A stretch of 64,000 nt of DNA from Hyphomonas sp. L-53-1-40 (GTDB lineage Bacteria > Pseudomonadota > Alphaproteobacteria > Caulobacterales > Hyphomonadaceae): positions 310,001 to 374,000 of the forward strand of contig NZ_AWFI01000001.1 in assembly GCF_000682775.1 (NCBI RefSeq), given 5' to 3'. The translations under genes and the position numbers were made by a program. How positions within the stretch are numbered: the first letter of the stretch is position 1; the number at the start of each line of letters is the position of its first letter. This document shows, one piece after another, positions 53,471 to 62,894 of the stretch. The notes beneath the pieces are model-generated. The model saw nothing but the letters and a program-made list of their open reading frames with translations. It searched no databases and was not told the DNA's origin.

Positions 53471-53905
53471 ATGGCTGAATTCGGCGACATCCGTATCAAT
53501 GACGAACTGACACTGCCCGCATGGGAAGTGTCAGAGGCATTCGTGCGCGCGTCCGGGCCAGGTGGGCAGAACGTGAACAAGGTGTCGACTGCGGTGCAGC
53601 TGACCTGGCACGTCGAAGCGTCATCTCTGCCACCTGATGTGAAGGCGCGCTTCGCCAAACTGTATGCCAACCGGATAACCAAGGATGGCCGGCTGATGCT
53701 GGAGGCTTCGGAGCATCGGAGCCAGGCGCTCAACCGGGAATCTGCACGCAAGCGGCTTGCCGAGATGATCCTTCGTGCCAGCCGTCGTCCGAAACGGCGC
53801 ATCAAGACCAAGCCGACCTATGGCAGCGTCAAACGTCGCATCGCCACAAAAAAACGCCGTGGCGAGATCAAATCGCTGCGCGGGTCCGTCGATCCGACGG
53901 AATAG
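53471..53905 (+). CDS. arfB: Alternative ribosome-rescue factor / peptidyl-tRNA hydrolase ArfB
   Basis: A 144-residue class-I release-factor-like protein that frees stalled ribosomes. The catalytic GPGGQNVNKVST is at about 29-40, and the Lys/Arg-rich C-terminal tail (KRRIKTKPTYGSVKRRIATKKRR) enters the mRNA channel. AAGGAAACTCC precedes ATG. Converges with der after 12 bases. Confidence 0.95.
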   Translation: MAEFGDIRINDELTLPAWEVSEAFVRASGPGGQNVNKVSTAVQLTWHVEASSLPPDVKARFAKLYANRITKDGRLMLEASEHRSQALNRESARKRLAEMILRASRRPKRRIKTKPTYGSVKRRIATKKRRGEIKSLRGSVDPTE

Positions 53906-53917
53906 ACGCCGCTGCAG

Positions 53918-55465
53918 CTAGCCCTTCTTGTTCGGCTTGCCGCGATAAGGGCCCTTGCCTTGGGGCTTGCGCGCGCCGTCGGCCTTGTCAGCATAGGGGT
54001 TCTTGCCCTGCCGGACGAACAGACGGATCGGCACGCCATGCATGTCGAAGGCATCGCGCAGATTGTTGATCAGATAGCGCTTGTAGGTTTCCGGCATCTG
54101 GTCACCGCGCGAGGCGATGAGCACGAAGGTCGGTGGGCGGGCTTTCATCTGGGCCATGTAGCGTGGCTTGATGCGCTTGCCCTGAACACTTGGCGGCGGA
54201 TGACGCTCAACCGTGTGGCGCAGCCAGCGGTTCAGATCACCCGTCTTCACGCGCGCGGTCCAATCCTGATACACCTTGACCACGGCTGGCATCAGCCTGT
54301 CCGTATGCCGACCTGTCAGGCCGGACAGGAACACGACGGGTGCACCGCCAGCATTCGGCATCAGCCGGTTGGCAAGATCCCGGATATGTTTGGCGGCTTC
54401 ATCCGGCTTTTTCACCGTGTCCCATTTGGAAATGACCAGTACGACGCCGCGGCCTTCGCGCAGGGCGAGGTCGGCAATCAGCAGGTCCTGCTTTTCCATC
54501 GCCTCGTGGGCGTCCATGACAAGGGCAATGATATCGGCATATTTCAGCGAGCGGATGGTCTCGCCGGTCGACATACGTTCAAGACGCTCCTGCACCTTGT
54601 TTTTGCGGCGCAGGCCTGCCGTGTCGACCAGGCGAATGCGGCGGCCTTCCCATTCCCAGTCAATAGAGATGGAGTCGCGCGTGATGCCAGCTTCGGGCCC
54701 AGTTAGCAGGCGGTCCGATTGTAGCAGTTGGTTGATCAGCGTGGACTTGCCGGCATTCGGGCGGCCGACAATGGCCAGTTTGATCGGCTTGTCGTCTTTT
54801 TGCGGCTCGGGTTCGACGTCTACGTCCGCCGCTTCAATAGCGGCGACGAGATCATCGTCGGACACAGAGAAATCGTCGATATCGATATGGGCCAGCTTCT
54901 CGATGATGTCCTCGGCGGCGCGGGGATCATAATCCAGTTCGGCTTCCTGCAGGGCGAGCTCAAATGCTTCCTCGCCCAGTGCCTGACGAATGGCTTCGTA
55001 AAGTTCGGCCATGCCCTCGCCATGCTCGGCAGACAAGCCAATCGGTTCACCCAGGCCCAGCGACCAGGCATCCATCACGCCGACCGTGCCCTGTTTGCCT
55101 TCAGCCTTGTTGGCCGCCAGAACGATCGGGATATTGGCCTTGCGCAGCAGGGCGGCAAAGTTCTCGTCTTCCGGGGTGACGCCAACGCGGGCATCAATCA
55201 GGAAGAGGGCCAGTTCAGCCTCGGCAATCGCCGCCTCGGTCTGTTGGCGCATGCGGGATTCGAGACTGTCGTCATAGGACGTCTCATAGCCCGCTGTGTC
55301 GATCAGGACCAATGGCAGGGAGGCGAGGCGCCCTTCCGCCTGTTTGCGGTCCCGCGTCACGCCCGGCTGGTCATCGACCAGCGCGATCTTCTTGCCGACG
55401 AGGCGGTTGAACAGGGTCGACTTGCCCACATTGGGGCGTCCGACGATGGCGAGTTTCAAAGGCAT
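53918..55465 (-). CDS. der: GTPase Der (EngA)
   Basis: Essential ribosome-assembly GTPase with two G domains. G1 motifs are GRPNVGKST (8-16) and GRPNAGKST (about 232-240), with DTAGYE and DTAGLR switch blocks, NKAEG and SKWDTVKK, then the KH-like domain and a basic tail (KPQGKGPYRGKPNKKG). 515 residues. The insert between the domains (about 170-225) is acidic. Follows bamB by 54 bases, same strand. Confidence 0.97.
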   Translation of the reverse strand: MPLKLAIVGRPNVGKSTLFNRLVGKKIALVDDQPGVTRDRKQAEGRLASLPLVLIDTAGYETSYDDSLESRMRQQTEAAIAEAELALFLIDARVGVTPEDENFAALLRKANIPIVLAANKAEGKQGTVGVMDAWSLGLGEPIGLSAEHGEGMAELYEAIRQALGEEAFELALQEAELDYDPRAAEDIIEKLAHIDIDDFSVSDDDLVAAIEAADVDVEPEPQKDDKPIKLAIVGRPNAGKSTLINQLLQSDRLLTGPEAGITRDSISIDWEWEGRRIRLVDTAGLRRKNKVQERLERMSTGETIRSLKYADIIALVMDAHEAMEKQDLLIADLALREGRGVVLVISKWDTVKKPDEAAKHIRDLANRLMPNAGGAPVVFLSGLTGRHTDRLMPAVVKVYQDWTARVKTGDLNRWLRHTVERHPPPSVQGKRIKPRYMAQMKARPPTFVLIASRGDQMPETYKRYLINNLRDAFDMHGVPIRLFVRQGKNPYADKADGARKPQGKGPYRGKPNKKG

Positions 55466-55519
55466 GGCGGGGCCCGCTCCTATGCGTTCAGGCGAGGCGC
55501 GCCAGCCCGGCGCAGCCTG

Positions 55520-56869
55520 CTACTGAATCGCAACCAGTTTTGCTTCATCGGTCAGCAGGAAGACTTTTCCCTGCACGGCGATGGGTTCGATATAAGTCGT
55601 GTCCTTGATATCCAGAGACGCGGTCTGTTCGCCCGTCTGCGGATCAAACGCGAGCAGCTCGCCATAGGACGAAACGATCAGGATGCGTCCTGACGCGAGA
55701 AGCGGACCGGAATAGCTGATCCGTTTCTTCTTTTTCCTCTCGTTCTTGTACTGCGGCAGCTCGGTGACCCAATAGGCGTCGCCTGAGCCAGCATCCAGCG
55801 CCGCCAGAGTGGCATTGGTGCCGATGACAAACAGGAATTTCCCGCTGAGCGCTGGGGCTTGGGTCGAGCCGATGGGGCGCGCCCAGACGCGATTGCCGCT
55901 GCGCCCGTCAATGGCGACCGTGATGCCGGACTGGCTGGACGCGAAGACGAGGCCACCGGCCAGAACCGGACGTGAGCCGATATCGTTGATCTCGGAAATC
56001 GGGGTGAAGCGGCCAGCCTGCGAAATGGCATCCGTCCAGAGTCGACGGCCATTATTGGCAAGATAGGCAATGATCTCGCCGGAGGAGTAAGGCGCGATCA
56101 CAAAGTCTTCGATGGCGGCCGGGCTTGGGCTGCCGAGGACGCGGGCGGATTCCGCAATTGCCTGATCGCTCCAATCGGTCTCGCCGGTCTCGAGGTCCAG
56201 CGCGAACACTTCATTATTGTTGGAGGCGACAAAGATCGTGCCGTCCTTGACGGTGGGGGCACCCGTCATGGGCACGCCAAGCTCGCGCTTCCACAATTCG
56301 GTCCCGTCTTCGGCGCTGACGCGTGTGACATAGCCAAAGCCACTTGCGACGATCAGCGTACCATCTGTCACGGCAAGACCGCCGCCGAGCGCGGTCTTGT
56401 CGCGCTTGGTCAGGCCTTTGAGTTCCTTTTTCCAGAGCGTGCGGCCGCTGGAGATTTCCGTCGAATAGATCGTCTGGTCTGCATCCAATGTGTAAATGGC
56501 CGTCTCGCTGGCGACCGGTGGCGTGGTCACGGCAGACTTGTTGCTGGAGCCTTTGCCGACCGAATTGCGCCAGGCGATTTTCAGGTCAGGCGCTGCGTTG
56601 ACGTGGCCTGGTGCCTTGGCGGGGGTCCCGCCTGCTTCCGGCCAGGATGCCATATCCGTGGGAGGCAACAGTTCGATGGATTCCGTGGCCAGCTCAGGCT
56701 TGGCCTCAACCGCTTCCTCCGCGAGCACCATCGTGACACGGCCAGCCTTGTCGAGCTGTTCCTTGTCGTCATTGCCGGAATTGCCGAAGAACGGAATGCT
56801 GCTGCAGGCCGTCAGGGCGACGAACGCCGTTGCGGTTGCGGTCAGCTTGAGTGGGCGTGAAAGCCTCAT
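55520..56869 (-). CDS. bamB: Outer-membrane protein assembly factor BamB
   Basis: Lipoprotein of the BAM complex, an eight-bladed PQQ-like propeller. A signal with lipobox LTAC (Cys22) opens it, then repeated blades such as WKKELKGLTKRDKTALGGGL, VYALDLETGETDWS-like and RVWARPIGSTQAPALSG. 449 residues. Same strand as der and the TPR gene, the order YfgM-BamB-Der being common in bacteria. Overlaps the frameshifted upstream gene by four bases. Confidence 0.93.
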   Translation of the reverse strand: MRLSRPLKLTATATAFVALTACSSIPFFGNSGNDDKEQLDKAGRVTMVLAEEAVEAKPELATESIELLPPTDMASWPEAGGTPAKAPGHVNAAPDLKIAWRNSVGKGSSNKSAVTTPPVASETAIYTLDADQTIYSTEISSGRTLWKKELKGLTKRDKTALGGGLAVTDGTLIVASGFGYVTRVSAEDGTELWKRELGVPMTGAPTVKDGTIFVASNNNEVFALDLETGETDWSDQAIAESARVLGSPSPAAIEDFVIAPYSSGEIIAYLANNGRRLWTDAISQAGRFTPISEINDIGSRPVLAGGLVFASSQSGITVAIDGRSGNRVWARPIGSTQAPALSGKFLFVIGTNATLAALDAGSGDAYWVTELPQYKNERKKKKRISYSGPLLASGRILIVSSYGELLAFDPQTGEQTASLDIKDTTYIEPIAVQGKVFLLTDEAKLVAIQ

Positions 56870-57577
56870 TGGCCGGTCTCCTCGATATCGGCAGTTTCAG
56901 CGGGCGCTTCGCCCTCAACTGGTGTCTCAGTGTCGCTTGCGGCCGCTTCTTCAGCTGGCGCTGGCGGGATCGCAGCAAGGGCGATCTCGGCGCGGCGCTT
57001 CACGCCTTCGGGCGCAGCCGCGTCAAAGCGGAGACGGTTGAACTCGGTTCGGGCGCGGGCAATGTCACCGCTCTCGAAAGCTTTCGCCGCGATCAGTTCA
57101 CGGGCAAGCGCGCCGAGCGGGCCTTCATCCTGAACGAGGCTGCCCAACGTAGCTTCAAGGTCTGCCATGGATTGGGTATCGACCGAGAAATACGCGGTCT
57201 TCAGGATGGACAGGCGCTCGTAGGGGCTGCCTTCCACGGCAGCCACGGTTGGCGTCGCCGCCGCCCTCATATTGGGTCTGCGCCAGATATTGCGCTGCCA
57301 AAGGCGCGATCCTGCCGTTGCCTTCGGCCAATTCACGGAACGCGGCTTCGGCTTCGACATAGTTGTCTTCTTCCAGCAGGGTCAGGGCGTTCTCGAAGGC
57401 GAGCGCGCGTTCGGCGCGGGCCTGTTCAGCCTGTGGACGCAACACGAATTCATTCAGGGCCACCGCCCCGATGAGCAGCGCCGCCGCGCCATAGATAAAG
57501 GGCCTGTAGCGTGTCCACAGGCCTTCCATCTTGTCCTGGCGCAGGCTTTCATCGACTTCGTCAAAAATGTCGCTCAA
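56866..57577 (-). pseudogene. YfgM-like TPR membrane protein, frameshifted
   Basis: A tetratricopeptide protein of the YfgM/AncillaryTPR (TPR_21) family next to bamB, thought to help periplasmic chaperones. The first part (57577 to about 57250) starts MSDIFDEVDESLRQDKMEG, has one membrane helix (about 27-47, FIYGAAALLIGAVALNEFVL) and TPR helices to QYLAQTQYEGG. The frame is lost at the GCCAACC near 57250; a second frame continues TVAAVEGSPYERLSILKTAYFSVDTQSMADL to a Glu/Ala-rich end at 56866. One extra A (or two missing bases) explains it. In a conserved neighbourhood, sequencing error is quite likely. Confidence 0.85.
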
Positions 57578-57646
57578 CGTGGCGCTCCGATCGGGTAATC
57601 TGACTTCGGGGGGAACCTAGACGCGCCTGCGCCCAGCTGCAACGTG

Positions 57647-58483
57647 TCAGGGCTGTTTCGCCTCAGGTTTTCGCAGGGAATAGGTCTCGGCTTCGCCGGG
57701 GAATTCGCGGGACCGGACGTCAACAGCAAACTGGCCGAGGGCGGTGTCGATCTCGCTGCGGAGGTCGGCGTAACGGCGCACGAATTTCGGCGCCCAGTCG
57801 AACAGGCCCAACATGTCCTGTGTGACCAGTACCTGGCCATCGCAGCTGGCGGACGCGCCGATGCCGATTGTGGGGCAGCTGACGGCCTTGGTAATCTCGT
57901 CGGCGAGATCGCGCGCAACGCCTTCGATGACAATGGCAAATGCGCCCGCGTCGTCTGCAGCGCGCGCCTCGTTCAGCACGATGTCGCGTTCGGATTCGGT
58001 GCGGCCCTTGGCGCGGAAACCACCATCGACATTCACCGCCTGCGGGCGCAGGCCGACATGGCCCATGACCGGAATGCCACGCTCCACAAGATGGGCGATC
58101 TGGGTAGCGGCATAGGCGCCGCTCTCGATCTTGACCGCCTGACAGCCGGTTTCCTTCATGATGCGGGCGGCATTCAAAAAGGCCTGATCTTCACTCGTCT
58201 CGTAGCTGCCAAAGGGCATATCGACGACGACGAAGGCCTGCTGGCTGCCGCGCATCACGGCCTGCCCGTGCAGGATCATCATCTCCATCGTCACGCCTAC
58301 GGTCGAGGGCAGGCCATGCACCACCATGCCGACGCTGTCGCCAACGAGGATAAGGTCGGCATGCGGGTCCATGATCTCGGCCATTGGCGCGTCATAGGCG
58401 GTCAGGCAAACCAGCGGCTCACCCCCTTTGGCGGCGGCGATATCCTTGACGGTTTTGCGGGAAATACGGGTTTGTTTCGACAT
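57647..58483 (-). CDS. panB: 3-methyl-2-oxobutanoate hydroxymethyltransferase
   Basis: First committed step of pantothenate synthesis. 278 residues from ATG 58483 (MSKQTRISRKTVKD); the frame runs 14 residues upstream without family character. Marks are LTAYDAPMAEIMD, LVGDSVGMVVHGLPSTVGVT (metal aspartate), VKIESGA and GHVGLRPQAVN. An acid-rich C-terminal end follows. Convergent or neighbouring genes do not belong to this pathway. Confidence 0.95.
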   Translation of the reverse strand: MSKQTRISRKTVKDIAAAKGGEPLVCLTAYDAPMAEIMDPHADLILVGDSVGMVVHGLPSTVGVTMEMMILHGQAVMRGSQQAFVVVDMPFGSYETSEDQAFLNAARIMKETGCQAVKIESGAYAATQIAHLVERGIPVMGHVGLRPQAVNVDGGFRAKGRTESERDIVLNEARAADDAGAFAIVIEGVARDLADEITKAVSCPTIGIGASASCDGQVLVTQDMLGLFDWAPKFVRRYADLRSEIDTALGQFAVDVRSREFPGEAETYSLRKPEAKQP

Positions 58484-58552
58484 GGTCAGCGACTTAGCCT
58501 GCCTCAGACCGGCGGGCAAGCGCATGTGAACGGTCGCTCCGGCACCTTCGGA

Positions 58553-58954
58553 TCAGCTGCGACCTTTGGGAAAGTGCTGCAGGGCGGTGGGTATGTCCAC
58601 CCACTCATGCCGGGTCTCTTCCCAGACCGAGCGTATCGGCCCGGGAAAGCGCGGATTCGCGATCGCCCCTACGGCTATACCCGCTGCTTCCGGGTGCTTC
58701 TCGGTGACCCAGTAGACGGTAGACCCGCAGGTGGGACAAAAGTAGGTCGTGAAGGTGCCCCCGCTGTCAGCTTCGCGTGTCCACGAGGTAGCCTTGCCTG
58801 CAATGGTCAAAGCAGTGAGCAGGTAATATGCACCCACTCCGAAGGGGGAGCCGGTGCGACGCTGGCACGCGGTACAGTGACAGGCGACGACGGCCGGCGT
58901 GATATCGTCAGGCAGCGTGACTTTCACGGCGCCGCAAGCGCATTGCGCATCCAT
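58553..58954 (-). CDS. GFA family protein (glutathione-dependent formaldehyde-activating-like)
   Basis: A 133-residue zinc protein. Cysteines at 5 and 7 (CAC), 25, 27 and 30 (CHCTAC), and 73 and 76 (CPTC) are the two metal sites of the family. Most members are not tied to formaldehyde and have unknown roles. Same strand as nnrU, five bases apart. Confidence 0.88.
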   Translation of the reverse strand: MDAQCACGAVKVTLPDDITPAVVACHCTACQRRTGSPFGVGAYYLLTALTIAGKATSWTREADSGGTFTTYFCPTCGSTVYWVTEKHPEAAGIAVGAIANPRFPGPIRSVWEETRHEWVDIPTALQHFPKGRS

Positions 58955-58958
58955 GTGA

Positions 58959-59543
58959 CTACACTCCCGGCACGACAGGCACGCCGATCAGCCATTGATG
59001 CAGGTGGAAGACGAACGCGACATACACGCCGGTTCCGATCACCAGCGCGCCAATGTCTCCCATATTGGACACCGCCACATCAGCCGGCGGGCCATTGTCG
59101 CCGCGCTTCTTCACTGCGATCCGGTCGATCACGGCATAGGCGAGGAAGCTGCCGAACAGGATGATCGAGTTCCACTCGCCATTGGCCAGAAGGTGACCAA
59201 GCGCCCAGAGCTTCACCGCCACCAACATGGGGTGCTTCAGGGCTTTCTTGATCCGGCCTGTCGGCAGGTTGGCAGCGACGAGGAAGATCAAGGCTGGCAG
59301 CATCAGCGCCATGTTGACGTGTGAGCCCCAACTGGGCGCGAAATAGAGCGATCCCATCCAGCGCGCTGCGTCATAGCCATAGATGATCAGGACCAATCCG
59401 ATCAACGAAATCAGGCTGTAGAGCCCCATATAGGGGCCGTAGCCTATACGTTGTTTCAGATCCTCTCCCGGTTTTCGGCTTCGAAACGCGGAAAACAGAT
59501 GGACCCCAAAGAACACGACCAGCCCGGCAATCAGATACGGCAT
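58959..59543 (-). CDS. NnrU family membrane protein
   Basis: A 194-residue membrane protein, NnrU family (named from nitrite/NO reduction regions), with about five helices; ISLIGLVLIIYGYDAARW and PMLVAVKLWALGHLLANGEW are family marks. No denitrification genes are nearby, so role is unknown; relatives include an isoprenylcysteine methyltransferase-like fold. Starts 4 bases upstream-linked to the GFA gene. Confidence 0.86.
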   Translation of the reverse strand: MPYLIAGLVVFFGVHLFSAFRSRKPGEDLKQRIGYGPYMGLYSLISLIGLVLIIYGYDAARWMGSLYFAPSWGSHVNMALMLPALIFLVAANLPTGRIKKALKHPMLVAVKLWALGHLLANGEWNSIILFGSFLAYAVIDRIAVKKRGDNGPPADVAVSNMGDIGALVIGTGVYVAFVFHLHQWLIGVPVVPGV

Positions 59544-59614
59544 GACGATTTCCTCCCGAGCGGGAGTCTATGCGGAGTCCGGGATGTGGGAAAGTGGAAA
59601 GCCTGAAGGCGGCC

Positions 59615-59863
59615 TCAGCCCTCGGGCTGATCCTTGAGCCAGACTTCGACATTGCCTTTCAGCTTCAGCGTGAGGGGCTTGCCCTTGCGGTCGAGCGCCT
59701 TGCCAGCCGCGACGCGGATCCAGCCTTCAGACACACAATATTCCTCGACATTGGTTTTCTCGGTTCCATTGAAGCGGACGCCGATCTCGCGTTGCAGCAA
59801 ATCTGCATCGTGAAACTTGCTGTCTGGATCGAGGGCGAGGCGGTCTGGAAGTGTGTCGGTCAT
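59615..59863 (-). CDS. DUF3297 family protein
   Basis: An 82-residue protein: RLALDPDSKFHDADLLQREIGVRFNG, KTNVEEYCVSEGWIRVAAG and KGKPLTLKLKGNVE match the DUF3297 family. Cytosolic, no signal. Function unknown; common in alphaproteobacteria and gammaproteobacteria. Confidence 0.85.
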   Translation of the reverse strand: MTDTLPDRLALDPDSKFHDADLLQREIGVRFNGTEKTNVEEYCVSEGWIRVAAGKALDRKGKPLTLKLKGNVEVWLKDQPEG

Positions 59864-60032
59864 GCGATGCTGTTTGCCAGCGAATGAGGGAATTGCAAGA
59901 GCCCAGACGCAACTTGATGGCCCAAGGTGGGAATGAAGACATGGTTAATGGAAAGTAGTGGAATTATTTCCCCACTAAACCGGGCTTTATGGAACTGTCG
60001 CTATTGGTTACCGCAGAACAGAACGGGCTGAT

Positions 60033-62045
60033 ATGCGAAGTATATCCGACATCAAGCATTACCGCACAATGCTCCAGAATGCACGTACGCTCGAAGAAGC
60101 GGTCGTCATGGAGCAAATGCGCGCGACCGCAAAGAATTTGTCCGCTCTCTATGCGATGTTGTGTGTCGCGTCGCTTTCGCTGGGGATGAGCTTCCTGAAC
60201 CATGCGCCGCTATATCTGACACTCGGCCTGCCATGCCTGTTCATCGTGGGAAGTATACTGCGGATCAATCATTGGCGCGATTCGCAGGCTGAATTTACAG
60301 ATCCGCTGCGCGCTCAGCGTGATTTCGCGGTGATAGAAATTGGCTCGCTGATCATCTTTGCCGTCATGGGCGGCTGGATTGCTCTATTGTGGCCGTACGC
60401 GATCGGTCGACAGGAAGCGCAACTGGCCCTGTTTACCGGCCTGATCGGCCCGGTTGGCATGATGTGCTCGATGCCGCGGCCGCGTATTGTCGCAGCTGGC
60501 TTGTCGGGGACGTTGCTGATATTCTGCATGATCTTCGTACGCCATGATCCGTTTTACTACGGCTATATGGCCCTGCCGATGGCCGTGTCGTATGCAGCAT
60601 TCCTGAAAGTGTCCCTGACTTACAAGCAACGCATCGCGGAATCGGTGATGCTGCACAATGAGCTGGTCTCCGAGAATGAGCGGGCTTCGGGCCTGGCGGA
60701 ATCCAATCGCTTCCTGGCCTTGTCAGACACTCTGACCGGCCTGCCAAACCGGCGCCGGTTCTTTGAACAGATCAACCTTTTCTTCGAACGAAGCCCGGAT
60801 GGGGAATTGCCGATTGTCGGACTGGTTGACCTGGACGGCTTCAAGCCCTTGAATGACGTGTTCGGACATTCGGCAGGCGATGCCATGCTGGTGGAAACAG
60901 CGAACCGAATGAAGGCGGCAGCGGCCCGATATGGTGGCTCAGTAGCGCGTCTTGGCGGGGATGAGTTCGCCTATGTCCTGCCGTGGAATACATCGCGCGA
61001 GGAAGCCATGAAGTTCTCGCTGGAACTGGTCGCTTCGATCAGTCACCCGGTTGTTCTGCCGAGTGGAGATATCAGCCGCGTATCAGCGTCGGTCGGCATG
61101 TCTTCGCGCGGCTTCGACGTCGCCTCGGCAAAAGACCTGCTTGAGCAGGCAGATTTCGCCCTGTTCCGCGCCAAGGAAGCGACCTCCGGCCCCGTGGTCG
61201 AGTTTTCGTCTCATCATGCCGCCAGCAAACGCCGCGAAGTGCTTGTGCACCAAGCGTTCAAGAATGCGGATCTCGACAAGGAAATTCATCTGGTTTTCCA
61301 GCCGATCATCGACACACGCGATGGTGCCATTCGACGTTGTGAGGCATTGGCGCGCTGGGACAGTCCGGAAATTGGTATGGTGCCGCCGGGAGAGTTTGTG
61401 CCGATTGCCGAGAAAGCTGGCATGACCCAGGAAATGACTCTGGCAGTCTTCCGCAAAGTGATTGCCCAGCTGAAGGTTTGGCCGGAAACGGCACGCATTG
61501 CGGTCAACCTGTCCGCACAGGACGTGAACAGCCGGCAGTGTACGGACCTGCTTGCTTCGATGCTAATCCGCCAACCGCCGAGCCTGCGCCAGCGCATTTC
61601 GATTGAGGTGACGGAATCCTCTTTGCTGACGGATTTCACCGAGGTTCACAACAACCTGCTGAAATTCCGGGAACTGGGTGTGAAGATCGCGCTGGATGAT
61701 TTCGGCACAGGATTTTCCTCTCTGCGATACTTGCAGGAATTGGAATTCGACATTGTGAAGATCGACCGAAGCTTCATTTCGTCAATCGAGCACAATCAAA
61801 AAAGCTTTGGCCTTGTCCGGACGATCAGTCGTTTGTGTCGCTCCCTGTCGATTGCCTGTGTGGCAGAAGGCGTGGAGACCCGCGAAGAACTGGACCATGT
61901 TCGCACGGCCGGGTGTCATCTGGTCCAGGGCTATATCTTCACCAAGCCCCTGATGGCTGAGAAGATGCTGCCTTACCTGACCGGCGAGCTGAAATTTGAT
62001 GGCATGGGCGTCATGCTGTCCGTGCCGACCAAGGATGTGGCCTGA
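60033..62045 (+). CDS. Membrane GGDEF-EAL protein (cyclic di-GMP turnover)
   Basis: Makes and/or degrades cyclic di-GMP, the signal for biofilm and surface life. N-terminal part (about 35-205) has five or six membrane helices and no known sensor domain. The GGDEF domain (about 235-405) keeps the active LGGDEF (Asp310, Glu311, Phe312). The EAL domain (about 415-660) keeps EAL (437-439), the VNLSAQD and EVTESS blocks, DDFGTGFSSL, KIDRSF and AEGVET, so both look active. A possible link to polysaccharide output is inference. 670 residues. Confidence 0.95.
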   Translation: MRSISDIKHYRTMLQNARTLEEAVVMEQMRATAKNLSALYAMLCVASLSLGMSFLNHAPLYLTLGLPCLFIVGSILRINHWRDSQAEFTDPLRAQRDFAVIEIGSLIIFAVMGGWIALLWPYAIGRQEAQLALFTGLIGPVGMMCSMPRPRIVAAGLSGTLLIFCMIFVRHDPFYYGYMALPMAVSYAAFLKVSLTYKQRIAESVMLHNELVSENERASGLAESNRFLALSDTLTGLPNRRRFFEQINLFFERSPDGELPIVGLVDLDGFKPLNDVFGHSAGDAMLVETANRMKAAAARYGGSVARLGGDEFAYVLPWNTSREEAMKFSLELVASISHPVVLPSGDISRVSASVGMSSRGFDVASAKDLLEQADFALFRAKEATSGPVVEFSSHHAASKRREVLVHQAFKNADLDKEIHLVFQPIIDTRDGAIRRCEALARWDSPEIGMVPPGEFVPIAEKAGMTQEMTLAVFRKVIAQLKVWPETARIAVNLSAQDVNSRQCTDLLASMLIRQPPSLRQRISIEVTESSLLTDFTEVHNNLLKFRELGVKIALDDFGTGFSSLRYLQELEFDIVKIDRSFISSIEHNQKSFGLVRTISRLCRSLSIACVAEGVETREELDHVRTAGCHLVQGYIFTKPLMAEKMLPYLTGELKFDGMGVMLSVPTKDVA

Positions 62046-62076
62046 CCGGGTTTGGGTTGATCTTACCCGGTTCTTC
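62045..62076 (+). terminator. Weak candidate terminator after the GGDEF-EAL gene
   Basis: ACCGGGT and ACCCGGT form a 7-bp stem with a 13-base loop, then TCTTCT. It overlaps the stop and the T run is poor, so it is uncertain. Confidence 0.3.
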
Positions 62077-62192
62077 TGGACGATTTCCTTGATCGCCTCC
62101 TCGCCCTGCGGGGTGGATTTCCGGTTCTCACCATTCAAAGCCGTGCTAAGATGAAGCAAGGACGCCGTTCTGGCGGGTGAGGGAACAACACA

Positions 62193-62819
62193 ATGACACT
62201 ATCCGTAATCAGCGCCGGCTTCGGGCGTACAGGCACAATGTCGCTTAAACTGGCGCTTGAGCAACTCGGCCGGGGGCCGTGCCATCACATGATCGAGGTC
62301 ATCGAGAATGGTGAGGCGCAGGTTCCGCTCTGGAATGATGCGCTGGCGGGCAAGCCCGACTTTGCCGCCATCTATGACGGGTACAATTCCGCCGTGGACT
62401 GGCCAACCGCGGCCTTCTGGCAGGAGACGGCCGATGCCTATCCTGAGGCGAAGATCATCCTTTCGACGCGTTCCGCCGAGAGTTGGTACAGCAGTATTTC
62501 CGAGACCATTCTGGCAACCGTCTGGGCGCCGGAGACCTGGCCGCCGCAAGCCACCGAATGGTTCAAGATGGTGACAAAGGTGCTCGAGCGCAGCTTTGGC
62601 GGGGCGAAAGACAAAGACAGCCTGATCGCCGCATTCAACGCGCACGAAGCCAAGGTGAAGGCCACCATTCCCGCCGAGCGCCTTCTGGTCCATTCGGCCA
62701 AGGATGGCTGGGAACCGCTCTGCGCCTTCCTCGGCGTGCCCGTGCCCGCCGAGCCTTATCCGCGTACCAACAGCAAGGAAGAATTCTTCCAGCACATGAC
62801 CAAGGCCGACGACCTGTAG
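62193..62819 (+). CDS. Sulfotransferase family protein
   Basis: A 208-residue protein with the PAPS-binding start VISAGFGRTGTMSLKLALEQLG (about 5-26), and the 3'-phosphate motif STRSAESWYSS. Short and soluble, of the fungal/bacterial Sulfotransfer_4 kind. The HHMIEVIENGE and PAERLLVHSAKDGWEPLC segments are common in this group. Substrate unknown. Confidence 0.88.
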   Translation: MTLSVISAGFGRTGTMSLKLALEQLGRGPCHHMIEVIENGEAQVPLWNDALAGKPDFAAIYDGYNSAVDWPTAAFWQETADAYPEAKIILSTRSAESWYSSISETILATVWAPETWPPQATEWFKMVTKVLERSFGGAKDKDSLIAAFNAHEAKVKATIPAERLLVHSAKDGWEPLCAFLGVPVPAEPYPRTNSKEEFFQHMTKADDL

Positions 62820-62894
62820 GCTGGCCGCGCCAGCAGGTGCGACGCCTGTGAGGGCGCTTCGGGGGAGTTTGAATTTTCGTGAAAGGTGGTGCGG

